From contig NZ_CP121647.1 of the NCBI RefSeq assembly GCF_029714305.1, forward strand, positions 7,274,501 to 7,338,500: DNA of 64,000 nt, given 5' to 3'. Source of the stretch: Bradyrhizobium sp. CB3481 (GTDB taxonomy: Bacteria > Pseudomonadota > Alphaproteobacteria > Rhizobiales > Xanthobacteraceae). Position 1 is the stretch's first letter. Every line of letters begins with the position of its first letter. Position numbers and translations under genes: made by a program. Positions 34,890-45,300 of the stretch are shown in pieces. The notes below the pieces were generated by a model. That model had not been told where the DNA came from. It made no database searches and saw only the letters and a program-made list of their open reading frames with translations.

Positions 34890-35897
34890 ATGGCAATCCG
34901 CGTTGGGATTAACGGATTTGGCCGCATCGGCCGCAACATCTTGCGAGCCATCGCGGAGTCCGGCCGCAAGGATATCGAAGTGGTCGGCATCAACGATCTC
35001 GGCCCGGTCGAGACCAACGCCCACCTGCTGCGCTTCGACTCCGTGCATGGCCGCTTTCCCGGCACCGTGACCGTCGATGGCGACTCGATCAGCCTCGGCA
35101 ATGGCAAGATCAAGGTTTCCGCCGAGCGCGATCCGTCAAAACTGCCGTGGAAGGCACTCGGCGTCGACATCGCGCTGGAATGCACCGGCATCTTCACCGC
35201 CAAGGACAAGGCCTCCGCGCATCTGACCGCCGGCGCCAAGCGCGTGCTGGTCTCGGCGCCCGCCGATAACGCCGACGCGACCATCGTCTACGGCGTCAAC
35301 CATGACACCCTGACCAAGGATCACCTGGTCGTCTCCAACGGAAGCTGCACCACCAACTGCCTGGCGCCGGTCGCCAAGGTGCTGAACGACACGGTCGGCA
35401 TCGAGACCGGCTTCATGACCACGATCCACGCCTATACCGGCGACCAGCCGACCCTCGATACCCTGCACAAGGATCTCTATCGCGGCCGCGCGGCGGCGAT
35501 GTCGATGATCCCGACCTCGACCGGCGCGGCCAAGGCGATCGGCCTCGTGCTGCCCGAACTCAAGGGCAAGCTCGATGGCGTCGCGATCCGCGTGCCGACC
35601 CCGAACGTTTCGGTCGTCGACCTCAAGATCGTCGCCAAGCGCGCCACCGACGCCAAGGAAATCAACGCCGCGATGAAGCGCGCCTCCGAGCAGCAGCTCA
35701 AGGGCATCCTCGGCTATACCACCGCGCCGAACGTCTCGATCGACTTCAACCACGATCCGCACTCCTCGACGTTCCACGAGGACCAGACCAAGGTGCAGAA
35801 CGGCACGCTGGTGCGCGTGATGTCCTGGTACGACAACGAGTGGGGCTTCTCGAACCGCATGGCCGATACCGCCGTGGCGATGGGGAAGCTGCTGTAA
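34890..35897 (+). CDS. gap: Type I glyceraldehyde-3-phosphate dehydrogenase
   Basis: The 335-residue protein opens [20 protein letters not shown], with GAGGAGA before the ATG. The active-site segment [17 protein letters not shown] has the catalytic Cys at 153, followed by [15 protein letters not shown] with the catalytic His region, [20 protein letters not shown], and [13 protein letters not shown] at the end. It interconverts glyceraldehyde 3-phosphate and 1,3-bisphosphoglycerate; the residue after strand 2 (NDLGP) suggests NAD. It sits between transketolase and phosphoglycerate kinase. Confidence 0.97.
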   Translation: MAIRVGINGFGRIGRNILRAIAESGRKDIEVVGINDLGPVETNAHLLRFDSVHGRFPGTVTVDGDSISLGNGKIKVSAERDPSKLPWKALGVDIALECTGIFTAKDKASAHLTAGAKRVLVSAPADNADATIVYGVNHDTLTKDHLVVSNGSCTTNCLAPVAKVLNDTVGIETGFMTTIHAYTGDQPTLDTLHKDLYRGRAAAMSMIPTSTGAAKAIGLVLPELKGKLDGVAIRVPTPNVSVVDLKIVAKRATDAKEINAAMKRASEQQLKGILGYTTAPNVSIDFNHDPHSSTFHEDQTKVQNGTLVRVMSWYDNEWGFSNRMADTAVAMGKLL

Positions 35898-35905
35898 GTG
35901 TAAGT

Positions 35906-36025
35906 CTCGTGTCCCGGACGCGCCGCGGCACGAAGTGACGCGGCGCAGAGCCGGGACCCATTCCAGCGTAGAGGTCCCGGTTCAGCGCAGCGTCACTTCG
36001 TGCCGCAGTGCGCCCGGGACAAGAG
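35906..36025. repeat. Palindromic repeat of the CCGGGAC family
   Basis: CTCGTGTCCCGG and CCCGGGACAAGAG are the outer inverse ends, with inner GGCACGAAGTGACGC and GCGTCACTTCGTGCC in perfect opposition. It starts 8 nt after the gap stop and ends 7 nt before the pgk ATG, so it supplies the leader and probably the ribosome-binding context of pgk. Confidence 0.8.
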
Positions 36026-36032
36026 ACCCGCC

Positions 36033-37229
36033 ATGACAAAATCATTCCGCACCCTCGATGACGTTGACGTGAAGGGCAAGCGCGTGCTGCTGCGCGTCGA
36101 CCTCAACGTACCCATGGAAAACGGCCGCGTCACCGACGCGACCCGGCTCGAGCGCGTCGCGCCGACCATCAGCGAAATTTCCGGCAAGGGCGGCAAGGTC
36201 ATCCTGCTCGCCCATTTCGGCCGGCCGAAGGGCCGCGACGCCAAGGATTCGCTCAAGCCCGTCGCTGACGCGCTTTCGAAGGTCGTCAAGAAGCCGGTCG
36301 CTTTCGCCGACGACTGCATCGGCGAGGCTGCGGCCAAAGCCGTTGGCGCGATGAAGGACGGCGACATCCTCTGCCTGGAGAACACCCGCTTCCACAAGGA
36401 AGAAGAAAAGAACGATCCTGCCTTCGTCGGCGAACTTGCAAAACTCGGCGACATCTGGGTCAACGACGCGTTCTCGGCCGCGCACCGCGCGCATGCGTCC
36501 ACCGAGGGCCTCGGCCACAAGCTGCCGGCCTATGCCGGCCGCACCATGCAGGCCGAGCTCAATGCGCTGGAGAAGGCGCTGGAAGCGCCGACCAAGCCGG
36601 TCATCGCGATCATCGGCGGCGCAAAAGTCTCGACCAAGATCGACCTGTTGGAAAACCTGGTGACGAAAGTCGACGCGCTGGTGATCGGCGGCGGCATGGC
36701 CAACACCTTCCTGCATGCGCAGGGCGTCAATGTCGGCAAGTCGCTGGCCGAGAAGGACCTCGCCGCGACCGCGCTGCGCATCGTGGAAAAAGCCAATGCC
36801 GCGAACTGCGCCATCATCCTGCCCGTCGATGCCGTGGTCGCCTATCACTTCGCGGCCAACTCGCCATCGCACGCCTATGGTCTCGACGCCATTCCGGCCG
36901 ACGGCATGATCCTCGACGTCGGCCCGCAATCGATTGCGCGGATTCACGCGGCGATTGACGACGCGGCGACGCTGGTCTGGAACGGCCCGCTCGGCGCCTT
37001 CGAAATGACGCCGTTCGATCGCGGCACGGTGGTCGCGGCCAAGCATGCCGCGGAGCGGACCAAGGCGAAGAAGCTGATCTCGGTTGCCGGCGGCGGCGAC
37101 ACCGTCGCGGCGCTGAACCAGGCCGGCGTGGCCGACGATTTCTCATATGTTTCGACGGCCGGCGGCGCCTTCCTCGAATGGATGGAAGGCAAACCCCTGC
37201 CCGGTGTGGAAGTTCTCAAATCACGTTAG
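36033..37229 (+). CDS. pgk: Phosphoglycerate kinase
   Basis: The ATG at 36033 gives 398 residues: [101 protein letters not shown], and the C-terminal [11 protein letters not shown] and [18 protein letters not shown]. It makes ATP from 1,3-bisphosphoglycerate, or the reverse in gluconeogenesis/CO2 fixation. A repeat abuts its start, so its translation signal (AAGAGA, ~8 nt) derives partly from the repeat edge. Confidence 0.97.
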   Translation: MTKSFRTLDDVDVKGKRVLLRVDLNVPMENGRVTDATRLERVAPTISEISGKGGKVILLAHFGRPKGRDAKDSLKPVADALSKVVKKPVAFADDCIGEAAAKAVGAMKDGDILCLENTRFHKEEEKNDPAFVGELAKLGDIWVNDAFSAAHRAHASTEGLGHKLPAYAGRTMQAELNALEKALEAPTKPVIAIIGGAKVSTKIDLLENLVTKVDALVIGGGMANTFLHAQGVNVGKSLAEKDLAATALRIVEKANAANCAIILPVDAVVAYHFAANSPSHAYGLDAIPADGMILDVGPQSIARIHAAIDDAATLVWNGPLGAFEMTPFDRGTVVAAKHAAERTKAKKLISVAGGGDTVAALNQAGVADDFSYVSTAGGAFLEWMEGKPLPGVEVLKSR

Positions 37230-37279
37230 ATCAAGACTTAATGGGGCGCCAACAGCGCGGCAAATACAGGAGAATTTGA

Positions 37280-38347
37280 ATGGCTCGCATTACCTTGCGT
37301 CAACTGCTCGATCATGCGGCAGAGCACGATTACGGTGTGCCGGCGTTCAACATCAACAACATGGAGCAGGCGCTCTCGATCATGGAGGCCGCCTCCGCCG
37401 TCGACGCGCCCGTCATCATCCAGGCTTCGCGCGGCGCCCGCTCCTACGCCAATGACGTGATGCTCAAGCACATGATGGATGCCGTCACCGAAATCTATCC
37501 GCAGATCCCGGTCTGCGTGCATCTCGATCACGGCAACGAGCCCGCCACCTGCATGACCGCGATCCAGGCCGGCTTTACCTCTGTCATGATGGACGGCTCG
37601 CTGAAGGCGGACGGCAAGACCCCTGGCGACTGGGACTACAATGTCGGCGTGACCCGGACTGTCACCGACATGGCGCACCTCGGCGGCATCTCGGTGGAAG
37701 GCGAACTCGGCGTGCTCGGGTCGCTCGAGACCGGCATGGGCGACAAGGAAGACGGCCATGGCGCCGAGGGAAAACTGTCACACGACCAGCTGCTGACCAA
37801 TCCCGACGAAGCCGTGAAGTTCGTCAAGGAGACCAAGGTCGACGCGCTCGCGATCGCGATGGGCACCTCGCACGGCGCCTACAAGTTCACCCGCAAGCCG
37901 GACGGCGACATCCTCGCCATGAACGTGATCGAGGAGATCCATCGCAAGCTGCCGAACACGCATCTGGTGATGCACGGCTCCTCCTCGGTGCCGCAGGAAC
38001 TGCAGGAGATCATCAACGCCAATGGCGGCAAGATGAAGCCGACCTGGGGCGTGCCGGTTGCGGAGATCCAGCGCGGCATTAAGAACGGCGTCCGTAAGAT
38101 CAACATCGACACCGACAACCGCATGGCGATGACCGGTCAGATCCGGAAAGTGCTGAAGGACAATCCGGAAGAGTTCGATCCGCGCAAATACCTGAAGCCC
38201 GCGATGGAGGCCATGACCAAGCTGTGCAAGCAGCGGCTGCAGGAATTCAATACCGCAGGCCAGGCCAGCAAGATCAAGAAGGTGCTGACCACCGCCGAAA
38301 TGGCCAAGCGGTATGCCAAGGGTGAGCTCGATCCCAGGACAGCCTGA
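37280..38347 (+). CDS. fba: Class II fructose-bisphosphate aldolase
   Basis: The 355-residue protein, with GGAGA before its ATG, shows [31 protein letters not shown] with Zn-binding His, [25 protein letters not shown], the glycine/lysine loop [25 protein letters not shown] and [12 protein letters not shown]. This is the metal-dependent aldolase of the CbbA-like long type. It splits or forms fructose 1,6-bisphosphate. A second, class I aldolase gene follows on the same strand. Confidence 0.95.
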   Translation: MARITLRQLLDHAAEHDYGVPAFNINNMEQALSIMEAASAVDAPVIIQASRGARSYANDVMLKHMMDAVTEIYPQIPVCVHLDHGNEPATCMTAIQAGFTSVMMDGSLKADGKTPGDWDYNVGVTRTVTDMAHLGGISVEGELGVLGSLETGMGDKEDGHGAEGKLSHDQLLTNPDEAVKFVKETKVDALAIAMGTSHGAYKFTRKPDGDILAMNVIEEIHRKLPNTHLVMHGSSSVPQELQEIINANGGKMKPTWGVPVAEIQRGIKNGVRKINIDTDNRMAMTGQIRKVLKDNPEEFDPRKYLKPAMEAMTKLCKQRLQEFNTAGQASKIKKVLTTAEMAKRYAKGELDPRTA

Positions 38348-38389
38348 CGGGACAGCCCGATAGGACAGCCTGATAGGACGGCCCTGACA
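38337..38389. repeat. Short tandem repeat of ~13 nt
   Basis: Four imperfect units of about GGACAGCCTGATA (variants GGACAGCCTGAC, GGGACAGCCCGATA, GGACGGCCCTGACA) run from the last codons of the class II aldolase gene, including its TGA, into the spacer. It resembles slipped-strand duplication of the gene end. Confidence 0.7.
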
Positions 38390-38506
38390 AGCCGCCCGAA
38401 CAGGCGCCCTGCAAACACCCAAGGTGCGACGAACGATTTCTAGGCATTTGCCCGAGAACCGCCTATTTTGGTTTGCAAGGGCATGATGTTTCCGGAGAAC
38501 GTTCCC

Positions 38507-39532
38507 ATGAATCTTGCTGACCTCAACAAGGTTGCCCTCGCCATGGTCACCCCAGGCAAGGGCATTCTCGCCGCCGACGAATCCTCAGGCACGATCAAGA
38601 AGCGTTTCGACGCCATCAAGGTCGAATCCACCGAGGAGAACCGCCGCGACTATCGCGAGATGCTGTTCCGTTCCACCGAGGCGATGAGCAAGTATGTCTC
38701 GGGGGTGATCCTTTACGACGAGACGATCTGGCAGAATGCGAAAGACGGCACGCCGCTGGTCAAGCTGATCGAACAGGCCGGCGCGATTCCCGGCATCAAG
38801 GTCGACGAGGGCACGCAGGCGCTGCCGCAATGCCCGGGCGAACTCGTCACTGTCGGCCTCGACAAGCTCGCCGAGCGCTTGAAGAAATATTACGAGCGCG
38901 GCGCACGCTTCGCCAAATGGCGCGCGGTGATCGATATCGGCAGCGGCATTCCCAGCATGACCGCGATCAGCGTCAATGCGCATGCGCTGGCGCGCTATGC
39001 CGCGCTGTGCCAGGCGGCGCAGATCGTGCCGATCGTCGAGCCGGAAGTCTTGATGGACGGCGATCACGACATCGACCGCTGCTATGACGTGACCCAGCGC
39101 GTGCTGAACAAGACGTTCCAGGAATTGCGCGTGCAGCGCGTCGAGCTCGAAGGCATGGTGCTGAAGCCCAACATGGCCATCTCAGGCAAGAAGTGCGCGA
39201 AGCAGGCGTCCGTCAGCGAAGTCGCGGAAAAGACTGTGCGGATGCTGAAGGCCTGCGTGCCCGCGGCCGTGCCGGGCATCGCCTTCCTTTCCGGCGGGCA
39301 ATCCGACGAGGAAGCGACCGCGCATCTGGATGCCATGAACAAGATTGGCGGCCTGCCCTGGAAGCTCACTTTCTCCTATGGCCGCGCGCTGCAGGCGGCG
39401 CCGCAAAAGGCGTGGTCCGGCAAGGCTGAGAACGTCGCTGCGGGCCAGCGCGCATTCACGCATCGTGCGAAGATGAATGCGCTGGCAAGCAAGGGCGAGT
39501 GGGAAACCGGCCTGGAAAAGAAGGTCGCCTGA
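38507..39532 (+). CDS. Class I fructose-bisphosphate aldolase
   Basis: The ATG at 38507 (GGAGA at 9 nt) gives 341 residues: MVTPGKGILAADESSGTIKK, SGVILYDETIWQ, GIKVDEGTQALPQCPGE, FAKWRAVIDIG, VEPEVLMDG, the Schiff-base Lys near 220 in GMVLKPNMAISG, and AFLSGGQSDEEATAHLDAMN. It forms a covalent imine with dihydroxyacetone phosphate and needs no metal. An in-frame start at 38468 exists but adds residues without homology. Adjacent class I and class II enzymes are unusual to find side by side. Confidence 0.95.
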   Translation: MNLADLNKVALAMVTPGKGILAADESSGTIKKRFDAIKVESTEENRRDYREMLFRSTEAMSKYVSGVILYDETIWQNAKDGTPLVKLIEQAGAIPGIKVDEGTQALPQCPGELVTVGLDKLAERLKKYYERGARFAKWRAVIDIGSGIPSMTAISVNAHALARYAALCQAAQIVPIVEPEVLMDGDHDIDRCYDVTQRVLNKTFQELRVQRVELEGMVLKPNMAISGKKCAKQASVSEVAEKTVRMLKACVPAAVPGIAFLSGGQSDEEATAHLDAMNKIGGLPWKLTFSYGRALQAAPQKAWSGKAENVAAGQRAFTHRAKMNALASKGEWETGLEKKVA

Positions 39533-39534
39533 AC

Positions 39535-40230
39535 TTGGCCAATAAACCTGCTCCGTCGCGCCCGGCGCCGCGCCTCTATCTCGCGACGCCCGAGGTGGAC
39601 GATCCGTCGCACCTCGTGTCCGGGCTTCCGGAGCTGCTCGCAGCGGCCGACGTCGCGGCCGTGCTGGTGCGGCTGAAACAGGCCGACCCGCGCAGCATGA
39701 TCACCCGCGCGAAAGCGCTGGCGCCTGCGGTCCAGAACGCCGGCGCGGCGCTGCTGCTCGACGGTCACGCCGAGCTGGTGGCGCGCGCCGGTGCCGATGG
39801 CGCGCACCTGACCGGGCTAGCCGCGCTGGAAGATGCCTGGCCGTCGCTGAAGCCGGACCGCATTGCCGGCATCGGCGGCCTTGCTACGCGGCACGATTCG
39901 ATGACGGCGGGCGAAGCCGGCGCCGATTATGTGCTGTTCGGCGAGCCGGACGCGAAAGGCCAGCGCCCCTCGATGGAAGCGATCGCCGAGCGCCTGCAAT
40001 GGTGGGATGAGCTGTTCGAGCCGCCCTGCGTCGGCTTTGCCGTCACGTGCGAGGAGGCTGCTGAATTTGCCGCTGCCGGCGCTGATTTCGTCCTGGTCGG
40101 CGATTTCATCTGGGTCGATCCGCGCGGCGCAAAGGCGGCGCTGATCGAGGCCGCAGAGGCGATTCGCAAAGCGCACGAAACCGCGTTCGAAAAAGCCAAA
40201 GACAGCTCTGACATGGCCGGGCACGGATAA
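39535..40230 (+). CDS. Thiamine phosphate synthase-like protein
   Basis: A TTG at 39535, two bases after the aldolase stop and with AAGAAGG upstream, opens a 231-residue TIM-barrel protein. ADGAHLTGLAALEDAWPSL, RIAGIGGLATRHDSM, AGEAGADYVLFGEPD and AAAGADFVLVGDFIW correspond to ThiE blocks. The usual ThiE signatures (GQ of HLGQ, and the PT loop) are changed, so it may have a related rather than identical activity. Tight linkage to the aldolase gene suggests translational coupling. A real thiE could lie elsewhere. Confidence 0.75.
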   Translation: MANKPAPSRPAPRLYLATPEVDDPSHLVSGLPELLAAADVAAVLVRLKQADPRSMITRAKALAPAVQNAGAALLLDGHAELVARAGADGAHLTGLAALEDAWPSLKPDRIAGIGGLATRHDSMTAGEAGADYVLFGEPDAKGQRPSMEAIAERLQWWDELFEPPCVGFAVTCEEAAEFAAAGADFVLVGDFIWVDPRGAKAALIEAAEAIRKAHETAFEKAKDSSDMAGHG

Positions 40231-40238
40231 CGCCGGAG

Positions 40239-41387
40239 ATGAAGCTGCTGCGTCCCACATCGCTCCTTGCGGGCCTCTTGATGACGATGTCTGCCGCCTC
40301 CGCGCAGGTCTCGCTTACGCCACCGGCCGCGCAGCCGCCAGCCGCCCCGCCGGCGGCGAAAAAGGAAGCGCCGAAGCCGAAGGCCTCGCCCGCCGCGAAG
40401 CAGCACACAGCAGCGCCGAAGCAACCGGCCGCCGCGCCACGACCGGCGGCGACGCCGACGCCCTCCCCCTCGCCCTCGGCGGCGTTCGAGGACCCGAACG
40501 TCGATCTCGTCTACGGCGCCTATCAGCGCGGCATGTACAAGACGGCGTTCGATCTCGCCACCACGCGCGCGCAGTATAACTCCGACCCCAAGGCGATGAC
40601 GATGCTGGGCGAGCTCTACGCCAACGGGCTCGGCGTCAAGCGCAACTATCCGAAGGCTGCGGAGTGGTATCAGCGCGCCGCCGATGCCGGCGACCGCGAG
40701 GGCATGTTCGCGCTCGCGATGATGCGACTATCCGGACGTGGCGGAAACAGCAATCGCGAGCAGGCCGTCAAGCTGCTCGCCTCCTCGGCCAAGCTCGGCA
40801 ACCCGAAGGCGGCCTATAATCTGGCGCTGCTCTATCTCGACGGCAACACGCTGCCGCAGGATCTCGGGCGTGCCGCCGAACTGCTGCGTGTCGCGGCGGA
40901 CGCCGGTAACGCCGAGGCACAATACGCGCTCGCCACCTTCTACAAGGAAGGCACCGGCGTGCCGAAGGACCTCGAACGGGCCGTGCGGCTCTTGCAGGCG
41001 GCGGCGCTGGCCGACAATGTCGATGCCGAGGTCGAATATGCCATCGCGCTGTTCAACGGCACCGGTACGCCGAAGAACCAGCCGGCCGCCGTCGCGCTCT
41101 TGCGCAAAGCTGCCCGGCAAAACAACGCGATCGCGCAAAATCGGCTGGCCTGGGTGTTGGTCTACGGTGCAGGCACATCGGTGGACAAGATCGAGGGCTT
41201 CAAATGGCATCTCGTCGCCAAGAGTGCCGGCAAGGGCGACCCCAAGCTGGACGAGATGCTTGCGGAACTGCCCCCCGCGGATCGCGCCAAGGTGCAGGAG
41301 GCGGCGGAGCGATGGACCGGCGCCGCCACCAGCAAATCACGCCTTGACGGCGGCACGTCAGCAGGGCACCCAGTCGCTAAACCCTGA
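40239..41387 (+). CDS. Exported Sel1-like repeat protein
   Basis: The 382-residue protein has a signal peptide (MKLLRPTSLLAGLLMTMSAA, cleavage after SAAS-AQ), then a Pro/Ala/Lys-rich linker to about residue 85, then Sel1-like repeats: AMTMLGELYANGLGVKRNYP, AAEWYQRAADAGDREGMFAL, NPKAAYNLALLYLDGNTL, AEAQYALATFYKEGTGVPKD, and so on. Such proteins are periplasmic or cell-surface scaffolds. The SD-like GGAG is very close to the ATG. It may be cotranscribed with the ThiE-like gene 8 nt upstream. Confidence 0.88.
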   Translation: MKLLRPTSLLAGLLMTMSAASAQVSLTPPAAQPPAAPPAAKKEAPKPKASPAAKQHTAAPKQPAAAPRPAATPTPSPSPSAAFEDPNVDLVYGAYQRGMYKTAFDLATTRAQYNSDPKAMTMLGELYANGLGVKRNYPKAAEWYQRAADAGDREGMFALAMMRLSGRGGNSNREQAVKLLASSAKLGNPKAAYNLALLYLDGNTLPQDLGRAAELLRVAADAGNAEAQYALATFYKEGTGVPKDLERAVRLLQAAALADNVDAEVEYAIALFNGTGTPKNQPAAVALLRKAARQNNAIAQNRLAWVLVYGAGTSVDKIEGFKWHLVAKSAGKGDPKLDEMLAELPPADRAKVQEAAERWTGAATSKSRLDGGTSAGHPVAKP

Positions 41388-41431
41388 CGGCATCAGGCCG
41401 TTCCCTCTCACGCCATAAGCGGCTCCCCCTC

Positions 41432-42223
41432 ATGCTCCACTCCGCCCTTATCAATGTCATGGTGAAGGCCGCGCGCCGCGCCGGCCGCAGCCTCAAGCGC
41501 GACCTCGGCGAGATCGAGCACCTGCAGGTGTCGCTGAAGGGCCCGGCGAACTTCGTCAGCAAGGCCGACAAGCGCGCCGAGGAAATGCTCTATGAAGATC
41601 TCGCCAAGGCGCGGCCGGGCTACGGCTTCATCGGCGAGGAAGGCGGCACGCGCGAAGGCGCCGACAAGACCCACACCTGGATCGTCGATCCCTTGGACGG
41701 CACCACCAACTTCCTGCACGGCATCCCGCAATTCGCGATCTCGATCGGTTTGCGGCGGGAAGACACCGTCATTGCCGGCGTGATCTACAACCCCGCCAAT
41801 GACGAGCTCTATATCGCCGAGCGCGGCAAGGGCGCGTTCCTCAACGACCAGCGCCTGCGCGTCGCCGGCCGCCGCCGGCTCGATGAATGCGTCGTCGCCT
41901 GCGGCCTACCGCATATCGGCCGCGGCGACCATCAATTGGCATTGAAGGAAATGGCAGCCCTGCAAAACAAGGTCGCCGGCTTCCGCCGCTTCGGCGCCGC
42001 CTCCCTCGACCTTGCCTTCGTCGCCGCCGGCCGCATCGACGGCTACTGGGAACGCAATTTGTCGCCTTGGGACATCGCCGCGGGCCAGATCATGGTGCGC
42101 GAGGCCGGCGGCACGATTTCGGATATCGGCGGCAAGGATGATGCACTGTCGACCGGCCACGTGGTGTGCGGGAATGAGTTCGTGCATGGGGAATTGGTGC
42201 GGATATTGAAGCCGCTGGGGTAG
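41432..42223 (+). CDS. suhB: Inositol monophosphatase family protein (SuhB-like)
   Basis: The 263-residue protein has the Mg-binding motifs of inositol monophosphatases: GFIGEEGGTREG, WIVDPLDGTTNFLHGIPQFA and ERNLSPWDIAAGQIMVREAG. It removes phosphate from myo-inositol-1-phosphate or related sugars; in E. coli, SuhB also affects transcription antitermination. The start is the ATG at 41432, 44 nt after the Sel1 gene. The symbol is by family. Confidence 0.92.
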   Translation: MLHSALINVMVKAARRAGRSLKRDLGEIEHLQVSLKGPANFVSKADKRAEEMLYEDLAKARPGYGFIGEEGGTREGADKTHTWIVDPLDGTTNFLHGIPQFAISIGLRREDTVIAGVIYNPANDELYIAERGKGAFLNDQRLRVAGRRRLDECVVACGLPHIGRGDHQLALKEMAALQNKVAGFRRFGAASLDLAFVAAGRIDGYWERNLSPWDIAAGQIMVREAGGTISDIGGKDDALSTGHVVCGNEFVHGELVRILKPLG

Positions 42224-42245
42224 CTCGCGCCACTCGCTCCGCTGT

Positions 42246-42335
42246 CGTCATCCGCGAAGGCGGATGATCCGGTACGCCGCGGCCAACATCGACTGTCACG
42301 GCGTACTGGATGCCCCGCCTTCGCGGGGCATGACA
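42246..42335. repeat. Palindromic repeat of the GTCATCC...GCGGGGCATGAC family
   Basis: The left hairpin TCATCCGCGAAGGCGGATGA and right hairpin TGCCCCGCCTTCGCGGGGCA flank ACGCCGCGG and CGGCGTACTGG. It lies between convergent genes suhB and the RND pump, so it may serve as a bidirectional terminator. Confidence 0.75.
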
Positions 42336-42337
42336 AG

Positions 42338-45300
42338 TCAGGACTTGGCCGGTGCCGGCGGCCCATGCGGCTCGCTCACAGCGGCCTGCTCGGCCACCTT
42401 CTCCCGGTCGCCCGCCAGCACGCGCTGCACGGAGACGAAGAACACCGGCACCATCAAGAGCGCCAAGATCACCACGGCGATCATGCCGCCCATGACGCTG
42501 GTGCCGAGCGCCTGCTGGCTGGCGCCGCCCGCGCCGGTCGCGATGGCCATCGGCAGCACGCCGCAGACGAAGGCCAAACCTGTCATCAGGATTGGGCGGA
42601 AACGAAGCGAGCAAGCCTCGAGGGTCGCTTCCAGCAGCGGCTTGCCCTGGGCGCGCAGATCCTTGGCGAACTCGATGATGAGGATGGCATCCTTAGCGGC
42701 AAGGCCGATGATGGTGATCAGGCCGACGGTGAAATAGACGTCGTTCGGCAGGCCGCGCATGGTCGCGGCGACCACCGCGCCGCAGACGCCGAGCGGCACC
42801 GTCAAGAGCACCGCGAGCGGGATGGTCCAGCTCTCATAGAGCGCGGCGAGCAGCAAAAACACCACCAGCACCGAGAGGCCGAGCAGGAACGGCGCCTGCG
42901 AGCCCGACAGCTTCTCCTGCAGCGATTGCCCGGTCCATTCATAGCCGAAGCCGCGCGGCAGCTTATTCGCGAGCCGCTCCATTTCCGCAATGGCGTTGCC
43001 TGAGGTGAAGCCAGGCTTGGCTTCGCCCGAAATGCGCACGGCGGGATAGTAGTTGAAGCCCGCGATTTGCGTCGGGCCCCTCTGCCACTGCACGGTGGCG
43101 AAGGCCGAGAACGGCACCAATTGGCCGCGGCTGTTCTTGACGTTGTAATTGAGAATGTCGTCCGCGTTCATGCGGCTGGTGCGATCCGCCTGGACGATGA
43201 CGCGCTGCATCCGCCCGCGGTTCGGGAAGTCGTTGATGTAGTTCGAGCCGAGATTGGTCGAAATGGTCTGGTTGATGTCCTCGAAGGTGACGCCGAAGGC
43301 GCCCGCCTTCTCGCGGTCGATCAACAGATTGACCTGCGGCGCCGGCGGCAGGCCCTCGACATAGACCTTCTGCAGCACCGGGCTGGCATTGGCTTCGGCG
43401 ATCAGCCGGTCGGCGGCGGCGACCAGCGCCGGATAGCCCTTCTGGCCGCGGTCCTGCAGGCGGAACGAGAAGCCGCTAGAATTGCCGAGATTGTCGATCG
43501 GCGGCGGCTGCAGCGCCGAAATCCGGGCGTCGCGGATCGACGACAGATCGCGGTTGATGTCGGCGACGATCGCGGCGGCGGAATCCTTCGGCCCGCGCTC
43601 CTTCCAGTCTTTCAGCGTGATGAAGGCCTGCGCGGTGTTCATGCCCTGGCCGAGGAAGCTGAAACCGGTGAGGAACGTGACGTCCTCGACGCCCTGGCGC
43701 TCGCGCAGGTATTTCTCGACCTGCTCGACTGCGGCCTCGGTGCGGGCATAGGACGAGTCGGACGGCGTCTGTACGTCGGTGGTGATAAAGCCCTGGTCGT
43801 CGACCGGCAGGAAGCCGCCCGGCAGGCGGACGAACGCCCAGCCGAGGCCGATCAGCAGCACGGCGTAGATCAGCATCAAGCGTCCGGTGCGCTTCAGCGA
43901 GCCCTTGACGGTGCGCGTATAGCCGCCGCGGCCGCTCTCCAGCACGCGGTTGAACCAGCCGAACACGCCCTTGCGTGCGTGGCCGTGACCGGCCTCGACC
44001 GGCTTGAGCAGCGTCGCGCACAGCGCCGGCGTCAGCGACAGCGCCATCAAGGCGGAGAAGGCGATCGCGGAAACCATGGTGACCGAGAACTGGCGGTAGA
44101 TGATGCCGACCGATCCCGGGAAGAACGCCATCGGCACGAACACCGCCATCAAGACCAGCGTGATGCCAATGATGGCGCTGGTGATCTGCGACATCGCCTT
44201 GCGGGTCGCCTCCTTCGGCGGCAGACCCTCTTCGGCCATGATGCGCTCGACGTTCTCGACCACGACGATGGCGTCGTCGACGAGGATGCCGACCGCCAGC
44301 ACCATGCCGAACATGGTCAGCATGTTGATCGAATAGCCGGCGGCCATCAGCGTCGCGCAGGTACCGAGCAGCGCCACCGGCACCACAATGGTCGGGATGA
44401 TGGTGTAGCGGATGTTCTGCAGGAACAGGAACATCACGATGAAGACCAACACTACCGCTTCCACCAGCGTCATCAGCACCTTGTTGATCGAGGCCTTGAC
44501 GACGGGCGTGATGTTGTAGGGGATGTCGTAGGAGATGTTGGCCGGAAAGAACTTCGACAGTTCCGTCATCTTGGCTTCGACGGCGCTGGCGGTCGCGAGC
44601 GCGTTGCCGGTCGGCGACAGCAGCACCGAAAGGCCCGCCGTCGGCTTGCCGTTCAGCCGCGTATTGAACTGGTAGCTGAGGCCGCCGATCTCGATGCGCG
44701 CGACGTCGCGCAGCCGCACCGTGGAGCCGTCAGCGTTGGCGCGCAGCGTGATCGCGCCGAATTCCTCCGGCGAGGAGAGCTGGCCCTTGACCAGCACGAG
44801 GGCAGAAATCTTCTGCTCCGGCGTGCTCGGCTCGGCGCCGACGCTGCCCGAGGCGACCTGCGCGTTCTGCGCCGTGATCGCCTTGTTGACGTCGTCGGCG
44901 GTGAGGCCGTAGCCGACCAGCTTTGCCGGATCGACCCAGATCCTGAGCGAGCGTTCGGTCGAATACAGCGTGGCGCGGCCGACGCCGGGAATACGCCTGA
45001 TCTCGCCGAGCACGTTGCGGATCATGAAATCGCCGAGCCCGATTTCGTCGAGCGAGCCGTCGGTCGAGTTCAGCGTGATGATCTGCAGCACCGCGCTGGA
45101 TGCTTCCTCGATCAGGATGCCCTGCTGGATCACGGCGCGCGGCAGCCGCGCCTCGACGCGCTTGATACGGTTCTGCACCTCCACCGACGCCGCGCCGGTC
45201 TCGGTGCCGGGCACGAAATTGGCGATGATTTCGACCTGCCCCAGCGAGTCGGAGGTCGATTCGAAATTGAGGATGCCGTTGGCGCCGTTGAGCTCCTCCT

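Noticed and set aside
38337..38389. Small CRISPR-like array
   Set aside because: Units are ~13 nt, contiguous and imperfect, with no spacers and no cas genes anywhere in the window.
32765..39532. Complete Calvin cycle (cbb) operon
   Set aside because: No RuBisCO, phosphoribulokinase or CbbR gene is in the window; the genes present are shared with glycolysis and the pentose phosphate pathway.
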